Shown piece by piece: positions 32,936 through 44,395 of a stretch of DNA of 64,000 nucleotides. A program made the position numbers and the translations under genes. The DNA comes from Megalobrama amblycephala (lineage: Eukaryota > Chordata > Actinopteri > Cypriniformes > Xenocyprididae). The DNA lies in contig NC_063061.1 in assembly GCF_018812025.1 (NCBI RefSeq), positions 30,134,585-30,198,584 on the forward strand. Reading direction: 5' to 3'. Every line of letters starts with the position of its first letter. Positions within the stretch are counted from its first letter, which is position 1. The notes under the pieces were generated by a model that saw only the letters and a program-made list of their open reading frames with translations, did no database searches and had not been told where the DNA came from.

Positions 32936-33520
32936 GTAACAGGTCAAGTTATATTATTTCTTAATGTTCTCTGAATGCTCAAAACATCCACCTTTGAAAA
33001 TTGTCCACACTGTACATGCTTCTCATATGCAATTCAGCGATCCCCACCACCCCATCCCACAGGTTGCCAGATTTCCGAGTGTGATGTCAGGCAGATTAAT
33101 CTCAGCATTATGATTTTTGCCAGACTGTTGCCTGAGTAACACCTGCTCTCCTCATTATTCAAGCGGCCTCCAGATTGAGTCTCCTCATGCACCTGTTGAG
33201 CGGGATTTCTGGCTTCAATCAGGGAGCAGATGAGAGCTGCTGAAATGAGCTGATGTTTATGCCACATCTGGATAAAAGCCATGACCTGAGACGACACTGA
33301 ACACATACACACACCTGTCAGCACCGGACATTAACCATTTACATTCACGTTTAAGTTCACTAGTGCAATTTACTGTATGACAGTCGTGACCAAAGGCAGA
33401 GACTGGAAAAATGCTGCTTTAGTTTATAAATCTTTTTTTGCGCCATTGGTGCAAAATTTGTCGTGCCAAGTTCAATTTTTAAATGTGGATCTTTTGTATC
33501 TTTTTTCAAATAAATAAATA
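32936..33520. other. No recognised gene or repeat
   Basis: 33050-33320 is unique and moderately GC-rich. It carries a 96-codon minus-strand frame (33034-33324) without recognisable motifs. Confidence 0.35.
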
Positions 33521-33526
33521 ATGAAG

Positions 33527-33870
33527 CGTGCAATACCGTTCAAAACTTGTGGTCAGTAAGGCTAAAGTATTAAGGGAAATTAATATTTTTATTTAGCAAG
33601 AATACAGTAAATTGATCAAAAATGTCAATGATAATTTTTATAATGTTACAAAAAGATTTCTGTGTATCACAGTCTGCTCAAAAATATTAGGCAGCACAAC
33701 ACTGGTAAAAATAATAAATGTTTCTTTAGCAGCAAATGATTTCTGAAGGATCATGTGACACTGAAGACTGGTGGAGTGAGGCTGAAAATTCAGGTTGATC
33801 ACAGGAATTAATTACATTTTAAAATATATTCAAATAGAAAATAAATGTTTTAATTTTTAATTGATGTGTG
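33527..33870 (-). mobile_element. 'GTTCAAAAGTTTGG' MITE family copy, diverged
   Basis: It shares 'CCGTTCAAAA...TGGTCAGTAAG', 'TATTTAGCAAGAATACAGTAAA', 'ATTTCTGAAGGATCATGTGA' and 'ATATATTCAAATAGAAAA' in order with the arm at 48196-48612. Termini are not preserved. Confidence 0.65.
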
Positions 33871-34055
33871 TTTAATTAGTGATTTTAAAATTATTTGAAC
33901 CTTCCATACTAGTAGTTTAATTGTATATTTGATTGAATTACATTTTATTTCTCAATCTTCTAACTGTGTGTCTGTATATTCCCCATGTGTCCTTCTCTTA
34001 TTGATAGTGTTTTTCATCTAAAATCTCATCACTTCACCAAGGGATTGCTCTCCAT

Positions 34056-34057
<2 letters not shown>

Positions 34058-34100
<43 letters not shown>

Positions 34101-34104
34101 GCAT
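34058..34104. repeat. (CA)n microsatellite
   Basis: About 20 CA units ending in a short ACGC-type variation. Shorter TG runs lie at 34240-34253 and 34483-34510. Confidence 0.95.
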
Positions 34105-34921
34105 GTCTCTTTCTCTCCCTTAATGTGACAGACGCAACCATCGGCAGCTATGAATAATCAATGAACTCCATCTGTTCATGTGAGACCTGAGGAAGAGAAT
34201 GAACTCACACACACCTAATGTCTACATTTCTCTGTACAGATGTGTGTGTGTGTGAGAGAGAGAGGCTGCAGGCCACATCCTTGTCAGAGCAACTCTATTA
34301 GTCAAAAAGACAAGCTGACAACATTAATTGATGAGAATATAATCAAATTTCCATTTCCTGCAAATGAGCTTATTAATCTACAAAGGACGCAAACATTTAC
34401 TCCTTATTTTCATATGCAAAGCATCTCATGTGATGTTGTTTGTGTATGAATGGACACCTTCGGTTAGGTGAGCCATGAGCAGCGTGTGTGTATGTGTGTG
34501 TGTGTGTGTGATGCCGATGTGCCCTGGGGCTGCTGCAATAGCCAATGGGTTTCAAATGGAAATCAGTTACACTTACAACACTTGCAGTATTTCCCTTGAC
34601 ACAGACCATGTGTGTGAGCTGACGCAATCCTGTGATGTTCAATAAAAAGCATTCATCACAGACAACGGTAATAGAGACACGTCAGAACACACATCAGCTG
34701 AAGCTGCTGGACACAGATGGTTCATTATGATTCCTGAGCATGCACCATCTGACAACAGCTCTAAATCAGCCATCCTCAACTCAATAACCTGCCCGTTGCC
34801 TTTGACATCACCAGATCCTTCTGTCCACCCTCTCTAAACTTGACATCAGAGGATTCGCACTTCGGTCCGACAGCACATGAGATCAAGGATATCCAGTATT
34901 GTCCACAGTTATACACTTCAC

Positions 34922-36341
34922 CAGGGCTTGACATTAACACCCGCCGACCCACCAAATGCGCATGATTTCAGCAGTGGCGTGTTAAGCAGTCACTTCTTCT
35001 AGCTACTTTGGTAGTTTGAATTTTATATATAATATATACATCATAGTCTTTTAAAAAGGCATCTGTTGTTGTCAGAAATATAGATTTTTTCAATGCATAT
35101 CGATACAGAAATTGCTTCCGATACTCATTTTCCGCACAATAGATACAAGATACCAGCCGCTCTTTCTCTCTCTCTCTCATTTCTCCAACAGTGAGTTGAC
35201 ACACAAACCCGCCTCCCCTCACTCACTTGTTTCATTTGCTCCGAATGAATATTGTTGGTGTTACAGGGCTTGAATTTCAGCATGTGATTGCGTGTATTGA
35301 GCATAATTTCCGCAGATTTTGTGCTTACACCCAAAGTGCGCATTATTTGATTATTCACGTAGACATAGTCAGTTAAGTGAACAAAAACATGTGTAACAGT
35401 ATAATGGATCAGTGCATCATGTCTTAAAGGGGGACTCAGTAGTATTTCAAATCCACTGTTTAGAAGTTAGTCGGGCCGATACCAACAACAAATGTGTAAC
35501 CAATCAGCATTAGGAGGCGTATGATGGTCGTGGAGAGAGAACTAGCAAGAGGGAGATTTGAAAATAAAAAAAAAAAACTGCAGAACGAGAAATGGGACAC
35601 AATACAAAAGAACTCAAAAGAATATCACTGGAATGAAGGTTTATGTCTGGACAACACGCATTTATATTAGAAAAGCTTTCCAGCACTGGAGAGAGCTGAG
35701 CGGGAAGGCCTGAAAACAGACGCGGAGGCTGCTTTGATCCCGCTCATGTGAGTACACTGGGTTTTGATGGTCTGGAGCTGCTGTGCTGTTTGCGACTAAC
35801 AACGGAAGCTTTGTATTTACTCTTGTGTACTGTGCATTCATTTTCTGTGCTTCCTTGTCGTTCGTTCATCAACTGCGCAAATCAGCTGTGATAAACAGAC
35901 ATCCACTCGCATTGCATGTGTAACAGTAGCCAGATAGTGAGAGTTCTGCAGTTAAACTACTGCACACTGACGACCGCAAGAGAATACGGTGCTTAGCGTC
36001 ATCGATCGTCACGTGCCGGGGATCGAGACCGACTCGGAGCAGGGTGGTTAGGATTGGAGTGTGAGTTTTGAAGAGAGGGGTGGGTTTGTTTGGGTTGATT
36101 TCAAATATCAACAATGTCCAACAACATAGTTGAAGATCTACTTACAGCACCTTTAAAGTGACAGCAGCTTAATATACCTGCTGCCAAATTATGAGATAAT
36201 ATTAAAAATATCTATATGGCAGTTTTTCTCCATTGAATCGATGTTAAAATTGTGGCCAGTGAAAATGCTGAGTGGCTAGTAACTTTGGAAAACCACTATC
36301 CACACTGACTGGTGAGGAAAAAAAGATAATGTGAAGCCCTG
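34922..36341. mobile_element. hAT element with a nested TTAA element
   Basis: Left end CAGGGCTTGACATTAAC, right end ATAATGTGAAGCCCTG. They are flanked by CACTTCAC (34914-34921) and CACTTCAA (36342-36349), an 8-bp hAT duplication with one mismatch. About half the interior is the younger element at 35424-36156. No transposase frame is left; the 77-84-codon frames inside are motif-free. Confidence 0.78.
35424..36156. mobile_element. TTAA-flanked non-autonomous element nested in the hAT element
   Basis: Left end TTAAAGGGGGACTCAGTAG, right end ATCTACTTACAGCACCTTTAA. TTAA lies at 35424-35427 and 36153-36156. GC content is higher than its surroundings. Non-coding. Confidence 0.7.
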
Positions 36342-36399
36342 CACTTCAACAACTGAGGAAATAATTCTGCTTAAGCCAAGCAAACAAACAATATAAATA

Positions 36400-36955
36400 A
36401 CTAGCTAGCAAGCTAGATAACTAAAATATACATATAACTAATTAAATAAATAAACAACAAATTAAATAAACAACAACTAATGGAATAACTAAACAAACAA
36501 ACAACTAAATAAACTGAATAAAACAACTAACTAAAACAACAACTAATGGACTAACTAATTATACAATTAAATAAATAAAAAACAAATGAATAACTAAAGC
36601 AACTAAAACACTAACTGAACTGACTAACTAAATAAAAACAACTAACTGACTAACTTAAATGACTGACAAAATAAATAAAACAACTGACTAAATAAACATC
36701 TAAATTAAAACAACTAACTGAATAACTAAACAAACAATAAATAAACAATTAAATAAAACATCAATGACCTAACTAAATAAAACAACTAACTAAATAAAAA
36801 CAACTAACTGACTAATAAACTACAACTAACAGACTAAGTAAATAACTAACTAAAGGAAAACAAGCAAAATAAACAACTAATTAACTAAATAAACAACTAA
36901 GTAAATTAATAAACAGCTAACTAAATAAAACAACCAAATAAATAAATAAATCAAA
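36400..36955 (+). repeat. ~550-bp low-complexity tract of AAC/TAA/ACTA-type words, almost free of G
   Basis: The tract is an irregular mixture of AACTAAATAAA, AACAACTA and CTGACTAA words with no fixed period. G is rare and T limited, so the strand bias is strong. It gives no long frame because TAA is frequent. Confidence 0.85.
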
Positions 36956-37720
36956 CATTTGTATCATTCAGAATAAAGATATTATTCTTTTCCTGACATT
37001 CTCTTTTTAAAAACTGGATTTGCTCACTTATATTGCTTACACTGCGTTTTGCTAATCCTGCTCTAATTTAAATAATAAAAAAAAAAAATTTTACTCGTGT
37101 CCTTCACATTATGTTAAAATATGTGCACACAAAAACAGCCTTGAGTGTAGCATTTAGTTGTGCTTTCACCCATTTGTATATTGATTTATGCTAATGATTT
37201 GATGCTTATAAACATTGTCTTTCTATGGTGGAAAGAGATTCCAGCTTTCACATGATTTACTGAAATGGTCATTACTTGAGGACACTTGAGGACTTGTCTA
37301 GTAATACATAACCATAAATAAAATCTTTTATAAAACACAACTCCTTTTCACTAACTACATGAATCAGTGTAAAGAAAATAAAATTTGTTTCAGTATAAGG
37401 ATTCTAGCTCATTGGTTTACAGCAGTCTCATCCCTCCTTCCTCACTCCATCTCCATCCTGCAATGTCTATTTATTCCATCATGACCTTTGACTTCTGTCT
37501 GCACTGTTCCGGGGAAACTGCCGATTTCCTTGAGCTCTCTGCTGGAGGTCAGGCCTGTCCCATAATGCACTGCAGCACTGCCAATTTCTTAGCATGCAGT
37601 GGTCTGGCTGGCTGTCTGGGCAGGTTTCTTAAACTAGAGCCAGATACAGGAAATCCAAAACTATGAGCCATATATAAATAAATAAAAACACACCTATTCA
37701 TCTAGTTCATGCAAGTACAT
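36956..37720. other. No recognised gene or repeat
   Basis: The 93-codon frame at 37385-37666 has no domain I recognise. Nothing else stands out. Confidence 0.35.
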
Positions 37721-38447
37721 CAGTGTCGGGGAAAGTTACTTTTAAAAGTAATGCATTACAATATTGCATTACTAATTGTGTTACTTAGTTACATTTTATG
37801 GAAAGTAATCCATTACATTACTTTTGCGTTAGTTTTTCTCACCTGGGCTGGGCTTGCTTGTTTTTTTTTTTTTAATAACAACAAAAAAAGTGTTATTTTT
37901 GGCAAATGTAAAGGCCCTTTCACACCAAAAGTGAAATGAATAAGCTTCAGACTGATCACAATTGTGATGTTTATCAAAAGTCATTTTTGCTTATTAGTAT
38001 GATTGAATTCTATCATCAAAGGTCAGCAGCAAAGACATTGGTTAATAAAGTGATATTAAATACATAAAGTATATTTGTTTAATTTAATACATTTAAATAA
38101 TGCAGGTTTGTGCAATATTCTGAGATTGCATTTCACTGTATTTACTCATTTTGAGGAATAATGAATCTGTTTTTGTGCAAGTGAGATGAGTAAATGGTCA
38201 CATTTATTCTAGAACTTCAATAACCATAATGTTTACACACAACGCGTCTAAACTTACGATTTCTCTCAAAATGGCAACAGGAGAGCTGTCAGCCGATACA
38301 TGGGGAAAAAGTAACTTGCATTACTTATTTGAAAAAGTAATCCAGATATTCTGTTGCAAATTTAAAAGTGCATTACTTTACTAGTTACTTGAAAAAGTAA
38401 TCTGATTACGTAAATCAAGTTACTTGTAATGCATTACCCCAACACTG
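37721..38447. mobile_element. hAT-like element, CAGTGT ends, 727 bp
   Basis: Left end CAGTGTCGGGGAAAGTTACT, right end TTGTAATGCATTACCCCAAC then ACTG. AGTACAT is repeated immediately on both sides (37714-37720 and 38448-38454), giving a 7-8 bp duplication. The ends are rich in AAAGTAATGCATTAC-type words typical of this fish MITE family. A segment like a Harbinger end (GGCCCTTTCACACC, 37912) sits inside. Confidence 0.75.
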
Positions 38448-38457
38448 AGTACATGTA

Positions 38458-40039
38458 CAGTGCCCTCCACAATTATTGGCACCCTTAGTAATTATGAGCA
38501 AAAGCAGCTGTGAAAATAAATCTGCATTGTTTATCCTTTTGATCTTTCATTCAAAAAATTCACAAAATTCTAACCTTTCATTGAAGGAAAATAATTGAAA
38601 GTGGGGGGAAACTCACATTATGAAATAAATGTTTTTCTCCAAAACACGTTGGCCATAATTATTGGTGCCCTTTTATTCAAAACTTTTTGCAACCTCCTTT
38701 TGCCAAGATAACAGTTCTGATTCGTCTTCTATAACACCTGATGAGTTTGGAGAACACCTGACAAGAGATCAGAGACCATTCCTTCATGCAGAATCTCTCC
38801 AGATCCCCAGCTCCATGATGGTGGTGCTTCTCTTCAGTTCACTCCACTCATTTTCTTTAGGGTTCAGGTCAGGGAACTGGGACGGCCATGGCAGAAGCTT
38901 CATTTTGTGCTCAGTGACACATTTTTGTGCTGGTTTTGATGTTTGTTTTGGATCATTGTCCTGATGGAAGATTCAACCATGGCCCATTATTGGATTTCTA
39001 GCAGAAGCGTTCAGGTTTTGATTTTTTATCTGTTGGTATTTGATAGAATCCATGATACCATGTACCTGAACAAGATGTCCAGGACCTCCAGCAGAAAAAT
39101 AGGCCCACAACATTAAAGATCCAGCAGTATATTTAACTTTTTATCCATGTGTGCACCAAACCCATCTGGTGGGTTTGCTGCCAAAAAGCTCTTTTTTTAG
39201 TTTCATCTGACCATAGAAGCTGGTCCCGTTTGAAGTTCCAGTCTTGTCTGACAACTTAGTATACTGGAGATTGTTTCTGGATAAGAGCAGAGGATTTTTC
39301 TTGAAACCCTCCCGAACAACTTGTGGGGATGTAGGTGCTGTTTGATAATTATTTTTAGGCTTTCTGAGACTCAAGACTCAACTAATCTCTGCAATTCTCC
39401 AGCTGTGATCCTTGGAGAGTCTTTGGCCACTCAAACTTTCCTTCTCATTTAACATTAGGATGATTTAGACACACGTCCTCTTCCAGGCAGATTTGTAACA
39501 TGTTTAGTTGATTGGAACTTCTTAATTATTGCCCTGATAGTGGAAATGGGGATTTTCAATGTTTTAGGTATTTTCTTACAGCCATTTTCTATTTTGTGAA
39601 GCCCAACAATCTTTTGCTGCACATCAGAACTATATTCTTTGGTTTTACTCATTGTGATGAATGATTACGGAAATTTGGCATTTGTGTTTCCTCATGTTTA
39701 TATTCCTGTGGAACAGGAAGTCATGGCTGGACAATTTCATGCTCCTAGTCACCCTGGTGTGCTAAAAAAATGTAAATATGAATGGGAATATACTTCAGAG
39801 ATATTTTACTCATAAGAATTTCTAGGGGTGCCAATAATTGTGGCCAACATGTACTGGAGAAAAAACATTTATTTCATAATGTGAGTTTCCCCCCACTTTC
39901 AACTGTTTTCCTTCAATGAAAGGTTAGAATTTTGTGAATTTTTTGAATGAAAGATCAAAAGGATAAACACTGCAGATTTATTTTCACAGCCGCTTTTGCT
40001 CATAATTACTAAGGGTGCCAATAATTATGGAGGGCACTG
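38458..40039 (-). mobile_element. Full-length Tc1/mariner element with ~210-bp inverted repeats
   Basis: It begins CAGTGCCCTCCACAATTATT and ends with the reverse complement, flanked by TA at 38456-38457 and 40040-40041. Each inverted repeat (38458-38670 and 39826-40039) carries an outer and an inner ATTATTGG(C/T)(A/G)CCCTT motif, the IR/DR arrangement of some fish Tc1 elements. It lies only 10 bp from the hAT-like element on its left. Its transposase is on the minus strand and is broken. Confidence 0.92.
38664..39652 (-). pseudogene. Tc1 transposase pseudogene
   Basis: The frame starts with ATG at 39652 and gives an N-terminal paired-like DNA-binding region (segments VQQKIVGLHKIENG and ISTIRAIIKKFQ) to about 39455. 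The reading then shifts frame. The first catalytic Asp lies in LWSDETK near 39210, but the A-run after it carries an extra base, so ELFGSKPTRWVW continues in another frame. Downstream, HQDNDPKQTS supplies the second Asp and DLNPKENEW the third position Asp and the Glu (about 38840-38960). At least two in-frame stops are present. Family knowledge: cut-and-paste transposition at TA. This copy cannot make an active enzyme, but its inverted repeats could still be mobilised by one. Confidence 0.88.
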
Positions 40040-40590
40040 TATACCTAAACTAAAAGAAATCCTAATCTAATAAAAGCTCATAAAACAGCGTCACTTTCTT
40101 TCTCTTATTTCTCTTATTATTTTCTTTAGTAGCTGTTGGTGGCATTTCACTTGGTCTCATTTTCACCTTTCCTTTGATCCTCCAGTCTTTTCAGTGAAAT
40201 TAACTGCTCTCTTTTTTAAATTAGTCTTTACACATTTTTTTTTTCCCATTATCACATGCTATATTTTTCATAATCTTCCAATTTTCCTACTCTGTGCATC
40301 CTTTGAAACAGAAGTAATGCTAGTCTAAGCTGTTTCAGAATGAAATATTAGCATACTTCGAACTGGACGGCACACTGAATGCTGCCTACTGTTTTTTTAA
40401 AAATAGCATGTGAAACAGATTATGTAACAATAAACATTTCAAATAGTAGTACTTGCATGACCTCATTATTTGTGCATGTTTCCAGCACTACTTGTGTTTT
40501 AAAGGACGCACAGAGCCAATGCTACAAATGCTGTTTAATCATCTCAAAAAAGTATTTTGCATTTTCAAACCAGTTTTAAGTTAAAATGTC
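40040..40590. other. No recognised gene or repeat
   Basis: T-rich around 40200-40260. The frame at 40379-40579 shows no motif. Confidence 0.35.
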
Positions 40591-41137
40591 TTAAAGAAGC
40601 ACTATCATTTTCAACTTTCTTTAGTGTAATGTTTCTGTTTGAGCATGAAAAAGGTCTGCATAGCTACAAAACACAAACAGTTATTCTGTATATCAGTGCG
40701 CACTGTTTCTGAAATCCTTGAAATGCCTCCATTGTAGTCTTGAGTTTTCTTCCAGGAACAAACATGTCACAATATTCCTCATTTAAATAATTCCCGCCCA
40801 GGGCATATGCATATGCAAAATAAAGGGGCCTGAGTTAGTTAGTAGTGTGTTGAAACTCGTGGCCAGGGGCGTGACATTTCCCAAACACGTTCAAAGCAGT
40901 TGACCAATCACGACACACTGATCCAGCCGACCAATCAGAGAACACTGCGCTTTTCGGAAGGAGGGGCTTCATAGAGGAACTAAACAGAGCGTTACTGACA
41001 GACTACAAAGAAAGGTGCTGCAAAAATGTCAAAATATGCTAAAAATGTTTTTTTTAACATTCAAGCATGAAAAACTATTCTAATAGAGCCCAAAAACTAA
41101 ATCAAAACTTTGTAAAAGGGCATAATAGGTCCTTATA
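40591..41137. mobile_element. TTAA-type non-autonomous element, degenerate ends
   Basis: Left end TTAAAGAAGCACTATCATT; right end AAGGGCATAATAGGTCCTTA then TAA, where the terminal TTAA has become TATAA. Interior words GCCCAGGGCATATGCATATG and ACCAATCAGAGAACACTG are typical of this fish repeat class. Non-coding. Confidence 0.5.
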
Positions 41138-42407
41138 AAAAAAAAAAAAAAATGTAATGTCTTGAAAAATAATGACATTTTAAAAAATAATAATAAATCA
41201 AGGTGTGTCAGATACATACAGTATATAAAGCTACTGTATACTGCAAAAAACGAATAACATGAGTATGGTAGTATGCTATTCTGAGGCTTATATTCTCTTG
41301 CCTTTTGTTCCATTACCCATCAATCTCTTGTACTGACCCCCTCTTGCTATTGTAGAAGCAGATTTAATGTTATACAACATGCATTTCTGTAAACTGCGCC
41401 AGGTTGACAAGGACAAAAACAAGCTTTATCTATTCAAAATCTTCTTTGTTGCTATTTGAATGCACATCAGCTCTGACCAAATTCACAGAAGAAAACTGAA
41501 ATAAAGAACCTGTTTGAACATGTTGCTGTATCAACAGGAGACATTTGAAATTATGTTCAAAACTCCAATTGATTAATATATTTCTTTCATCGCTGGTTCC
41601 CTTAAGAACTCTCACTTTTCACCTCAGTCTACAATCGGTCTGCTTCAGTTCACAAAATTTTGCTCTGAGAGGTACTGTAGAAGGATGAACGTTTCAATTC
41701 CGTATTTGAAGCATAAAAACATATTGCACAGAACAAGTTAGAGTGTAATAACAGTGCTAGAAGGAGAAGAACAAAAGAGTAAGACAGACAGTGAGTCAGC
41801 AGAAAGTCTTACTATCCTGAGGTCTTTTTACAGCTGTAACAAGGACATATAAAATCCCGAGCTCTCGTTCTCTCTCAGATAGATTTTTAATAAGCCGTGG
41901 AGCTGTAAGTGTGTGACATGGCTGCTGAAGGTCACGCAGGAAGTTCACAGTAACAATCCAGGAAATTAAGCGAGGAACTGAAGAGAAATTAATGCATCTC
42001 AAATGCACCTCCTGTGAACACTTCAGATTTTGTCATGCTCATAGTAAACAGCCCGAAAAAGCATTTGGACACTTAATACACACTTAAAATATGTCCTAAT
42101 TGAACTAAGGCCTAATGCTGGCTTAATCTAAGCCCTGTCTGTGAAATCAGGCCTAAAACTTTTTCTTTTTCTTTTTTTTAATCAGGTAAACCAGTCTGGC
42201 TAGAGCAGCGGTCGACAGAAGGGCATTCTGTTCACATTCAGAGCTGCCTTTTATGTAATTTTTATGATATTCAGTCATAAACATCTTGAAACAATGCAAG
42301 GCTTTCATACAGGAATATAAAGCAGATTATTCATAATTTTGCAAAAGCCACATAGAACAACCCTTAGAGTGTTAAAGACGCTGCCCACACATACGTTCGT
42401 GCTCTGT

Positions 42408-42409
<2 letters not shown>
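41138..42409. other. No recognised gene or repeat
   Basis: Short motif-free frames only. Sequence around 41870-42020 is unique. Confidence 0.35.
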
Positions 42410-42423
<14 letters not shown>

Positions 42424-42443
<20 letters not shown>

Positions 42444-44395
42444 TGGAATGAATATAAATGTCCTCCTCCGCTAACACCTCCGGTCCATCCGACTCTCAGG
42501 TTGTTATGCTCCAATACACCTTGAAATTTCTCTCTCTTTCAGATTCTAGCTCTTTCTCTGGCTTATTCTCCATCTCAGTGAACTGAATTGCAGGTGAAGA
42601 CTGTCTAACAGGTAAGACGAGTGTCTGTACAAATTCTTAAATCAAGATACACTTACTTGAGAAGCGCTTTTAAGTCTTGTTTTCTGAAATAAAACAATCA
42701 AAATTAAGTAACTTCATGCTTAAAACAAGAACAAATATCTGTCTGTCAGTGGGCTCAGAAAAATAATCCTGCTTTTCCTCTGAACTTTAGTTTATTTTTC
42801 TGACCCCACTGGCAGGTATTTTTTTCTTCTTTTACGTAAAGTCACTTAATTTAGACACATTTTTCAGAAAACAAGATTTAATATATTAAGTCATTTTGCT
42901 TCTCAAGTAAATGTATCTTGATTTAAGAATATTTAGATATTTGTACTGGAAAACAAGAGAAACTGACAATGTGGATTTGAATTATATTTAAACAATTTAA
43001 TGAATTTTAAATTTTAAAATTCTATTTAGTCTATATTTACACTACCATCTTTACATTTTTTCCACTGATCTCAAAAACAATACAACAACTTATAATCTTT
43101 ATATGACTCTGTTCTTGGTTCTTGCAGAAGCTCAAACGTACTGCGTAACACACAAGAACGAACCTCATTGGTTCTTGAGGAAGCTCAAATGTGCTGTGTA
43201 ACACGCAAGAATGAACCTCATTGGTTCTTCAGGAAGCTCAAACGTGATGCGTAACAAGAATGAACCTCACTGGTTCTTGCAGAAACTCAAACGTGCTGCG
43301 TAACAAGAACGAACCTCATTGGTTCTTGAGGAAGCTCAAATGTGCTGTGTAACAGGAGAATGAACCTCATTGGTTCTTCAGGAAGCTCAAACGTGATGCG
43401 TAACACGCAAGAATGAACCTCATTGGTTCTTCAGGAAGCTCAAACGTGCTGCGTAACACGCAAGAATGAACCTCATTGGTTCTTCAGGAAGCTCAAACAT
43501 GCTGCGTAACACGAGAATGAACCTCATTGGTTCTTCAGGAAGCTCAAATGTGCTGCGTAACACAAGAATGAACCTCATTGGTTCTTCAGGAAGCTCAAAC
43601 GTGATGCGTAACACAAGAATGAACCTCAATGGTTCTTCAGGAAGCTCAAACGTGATGCGTAACACGCAAGAATGAACCTCATTGTATCTTGAGGAAGCTC
43701 AAACGTGCTGCGTAACACGCAAGAATGAACCTCATTGGTTCTTCAGGAAGCTCAAACATGATGCGTAACACAAGAATGAACCTCATTGGTTCTTCAGGAA
43801 GCTCAAACGTGATGCGTAACACAAGAACGAACCTCAATGGTTCTTGAGGAAGCTCAAACGTGCTGTGTTACAGGAGAATGAACCTCATTGGTTCTTGCAG
43901 AAGCTCAAACGTGCTGCGTAACACAAGAACGAACCTCAATGGTTCTTGAGGAAGCTCAAACATGCTGCATAACACAAGAACGAACCTCATTGGTTCTTGA
44001 GGAAGCTCAAATGTGCTGTGTAACAGGAGAATGAACCTCATTGGTTCTTGCAGAAGCTCAAACGTGCTGCGTAACACAAGAACGAACTTCATTGGTTCTT
44101 GAGGAAGCTCAAACGTGCTGCGTAACACAAGAACGAACCTCATTGGTTCTTGAGGAAGCTCAAACGTGCTGTGTAACACGAGAATGAACCTCAGTGGTTC
44201 TTGCAGAAGCTCAAACATGCTGCGTAACACAAGAACAAACCTCATTGGTTCTTGAGGAAGCTCAAACGTGCTGCGTAACACAAGAACGAACCTCATTGGT
44301 TCTTGAGGAAGCTCAAACGTGCTGCGTAACACAAGAACGAACCTCATTGGTTCTTGAGGAAGCTCAAACGTGCTGCGTAACACAAGAACGAACCT
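42424..44395 (+). repeat. Tandem duplication, copy A (1,972-bp offset)
   Basis: Copy A contains part of a (CA)n run (42410-42440), about 670 bp of non-repetitive sequence (42441-43115), and a ~51-bp minisatellite (43116-44395). The non-repetitive segment recurs at 44413 with only a few differences, for example one A fewer in a run near 42700 and one T more near 42995. This is ~99% identity by eye. Confidence 0.93.
43116..44395 (+). repeat. ~51-bp minisatellite in copy A, about 25 units
   Basis: The unit is GTTCTTGAGGAAGCTCAAAC then GTGCTGCGTAACACAAGAAC then GAACCTCATTG, with shorter variants lacking CA or CAC near the AACAAGAA junction. Each unit can fold: GAACC-TCATT-GGTTC across the unit boundary. 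Units of 51 bp keep frames open, creating spurious 81-, 100- and 193-codon frames on both strands. Confidence 0.95.
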
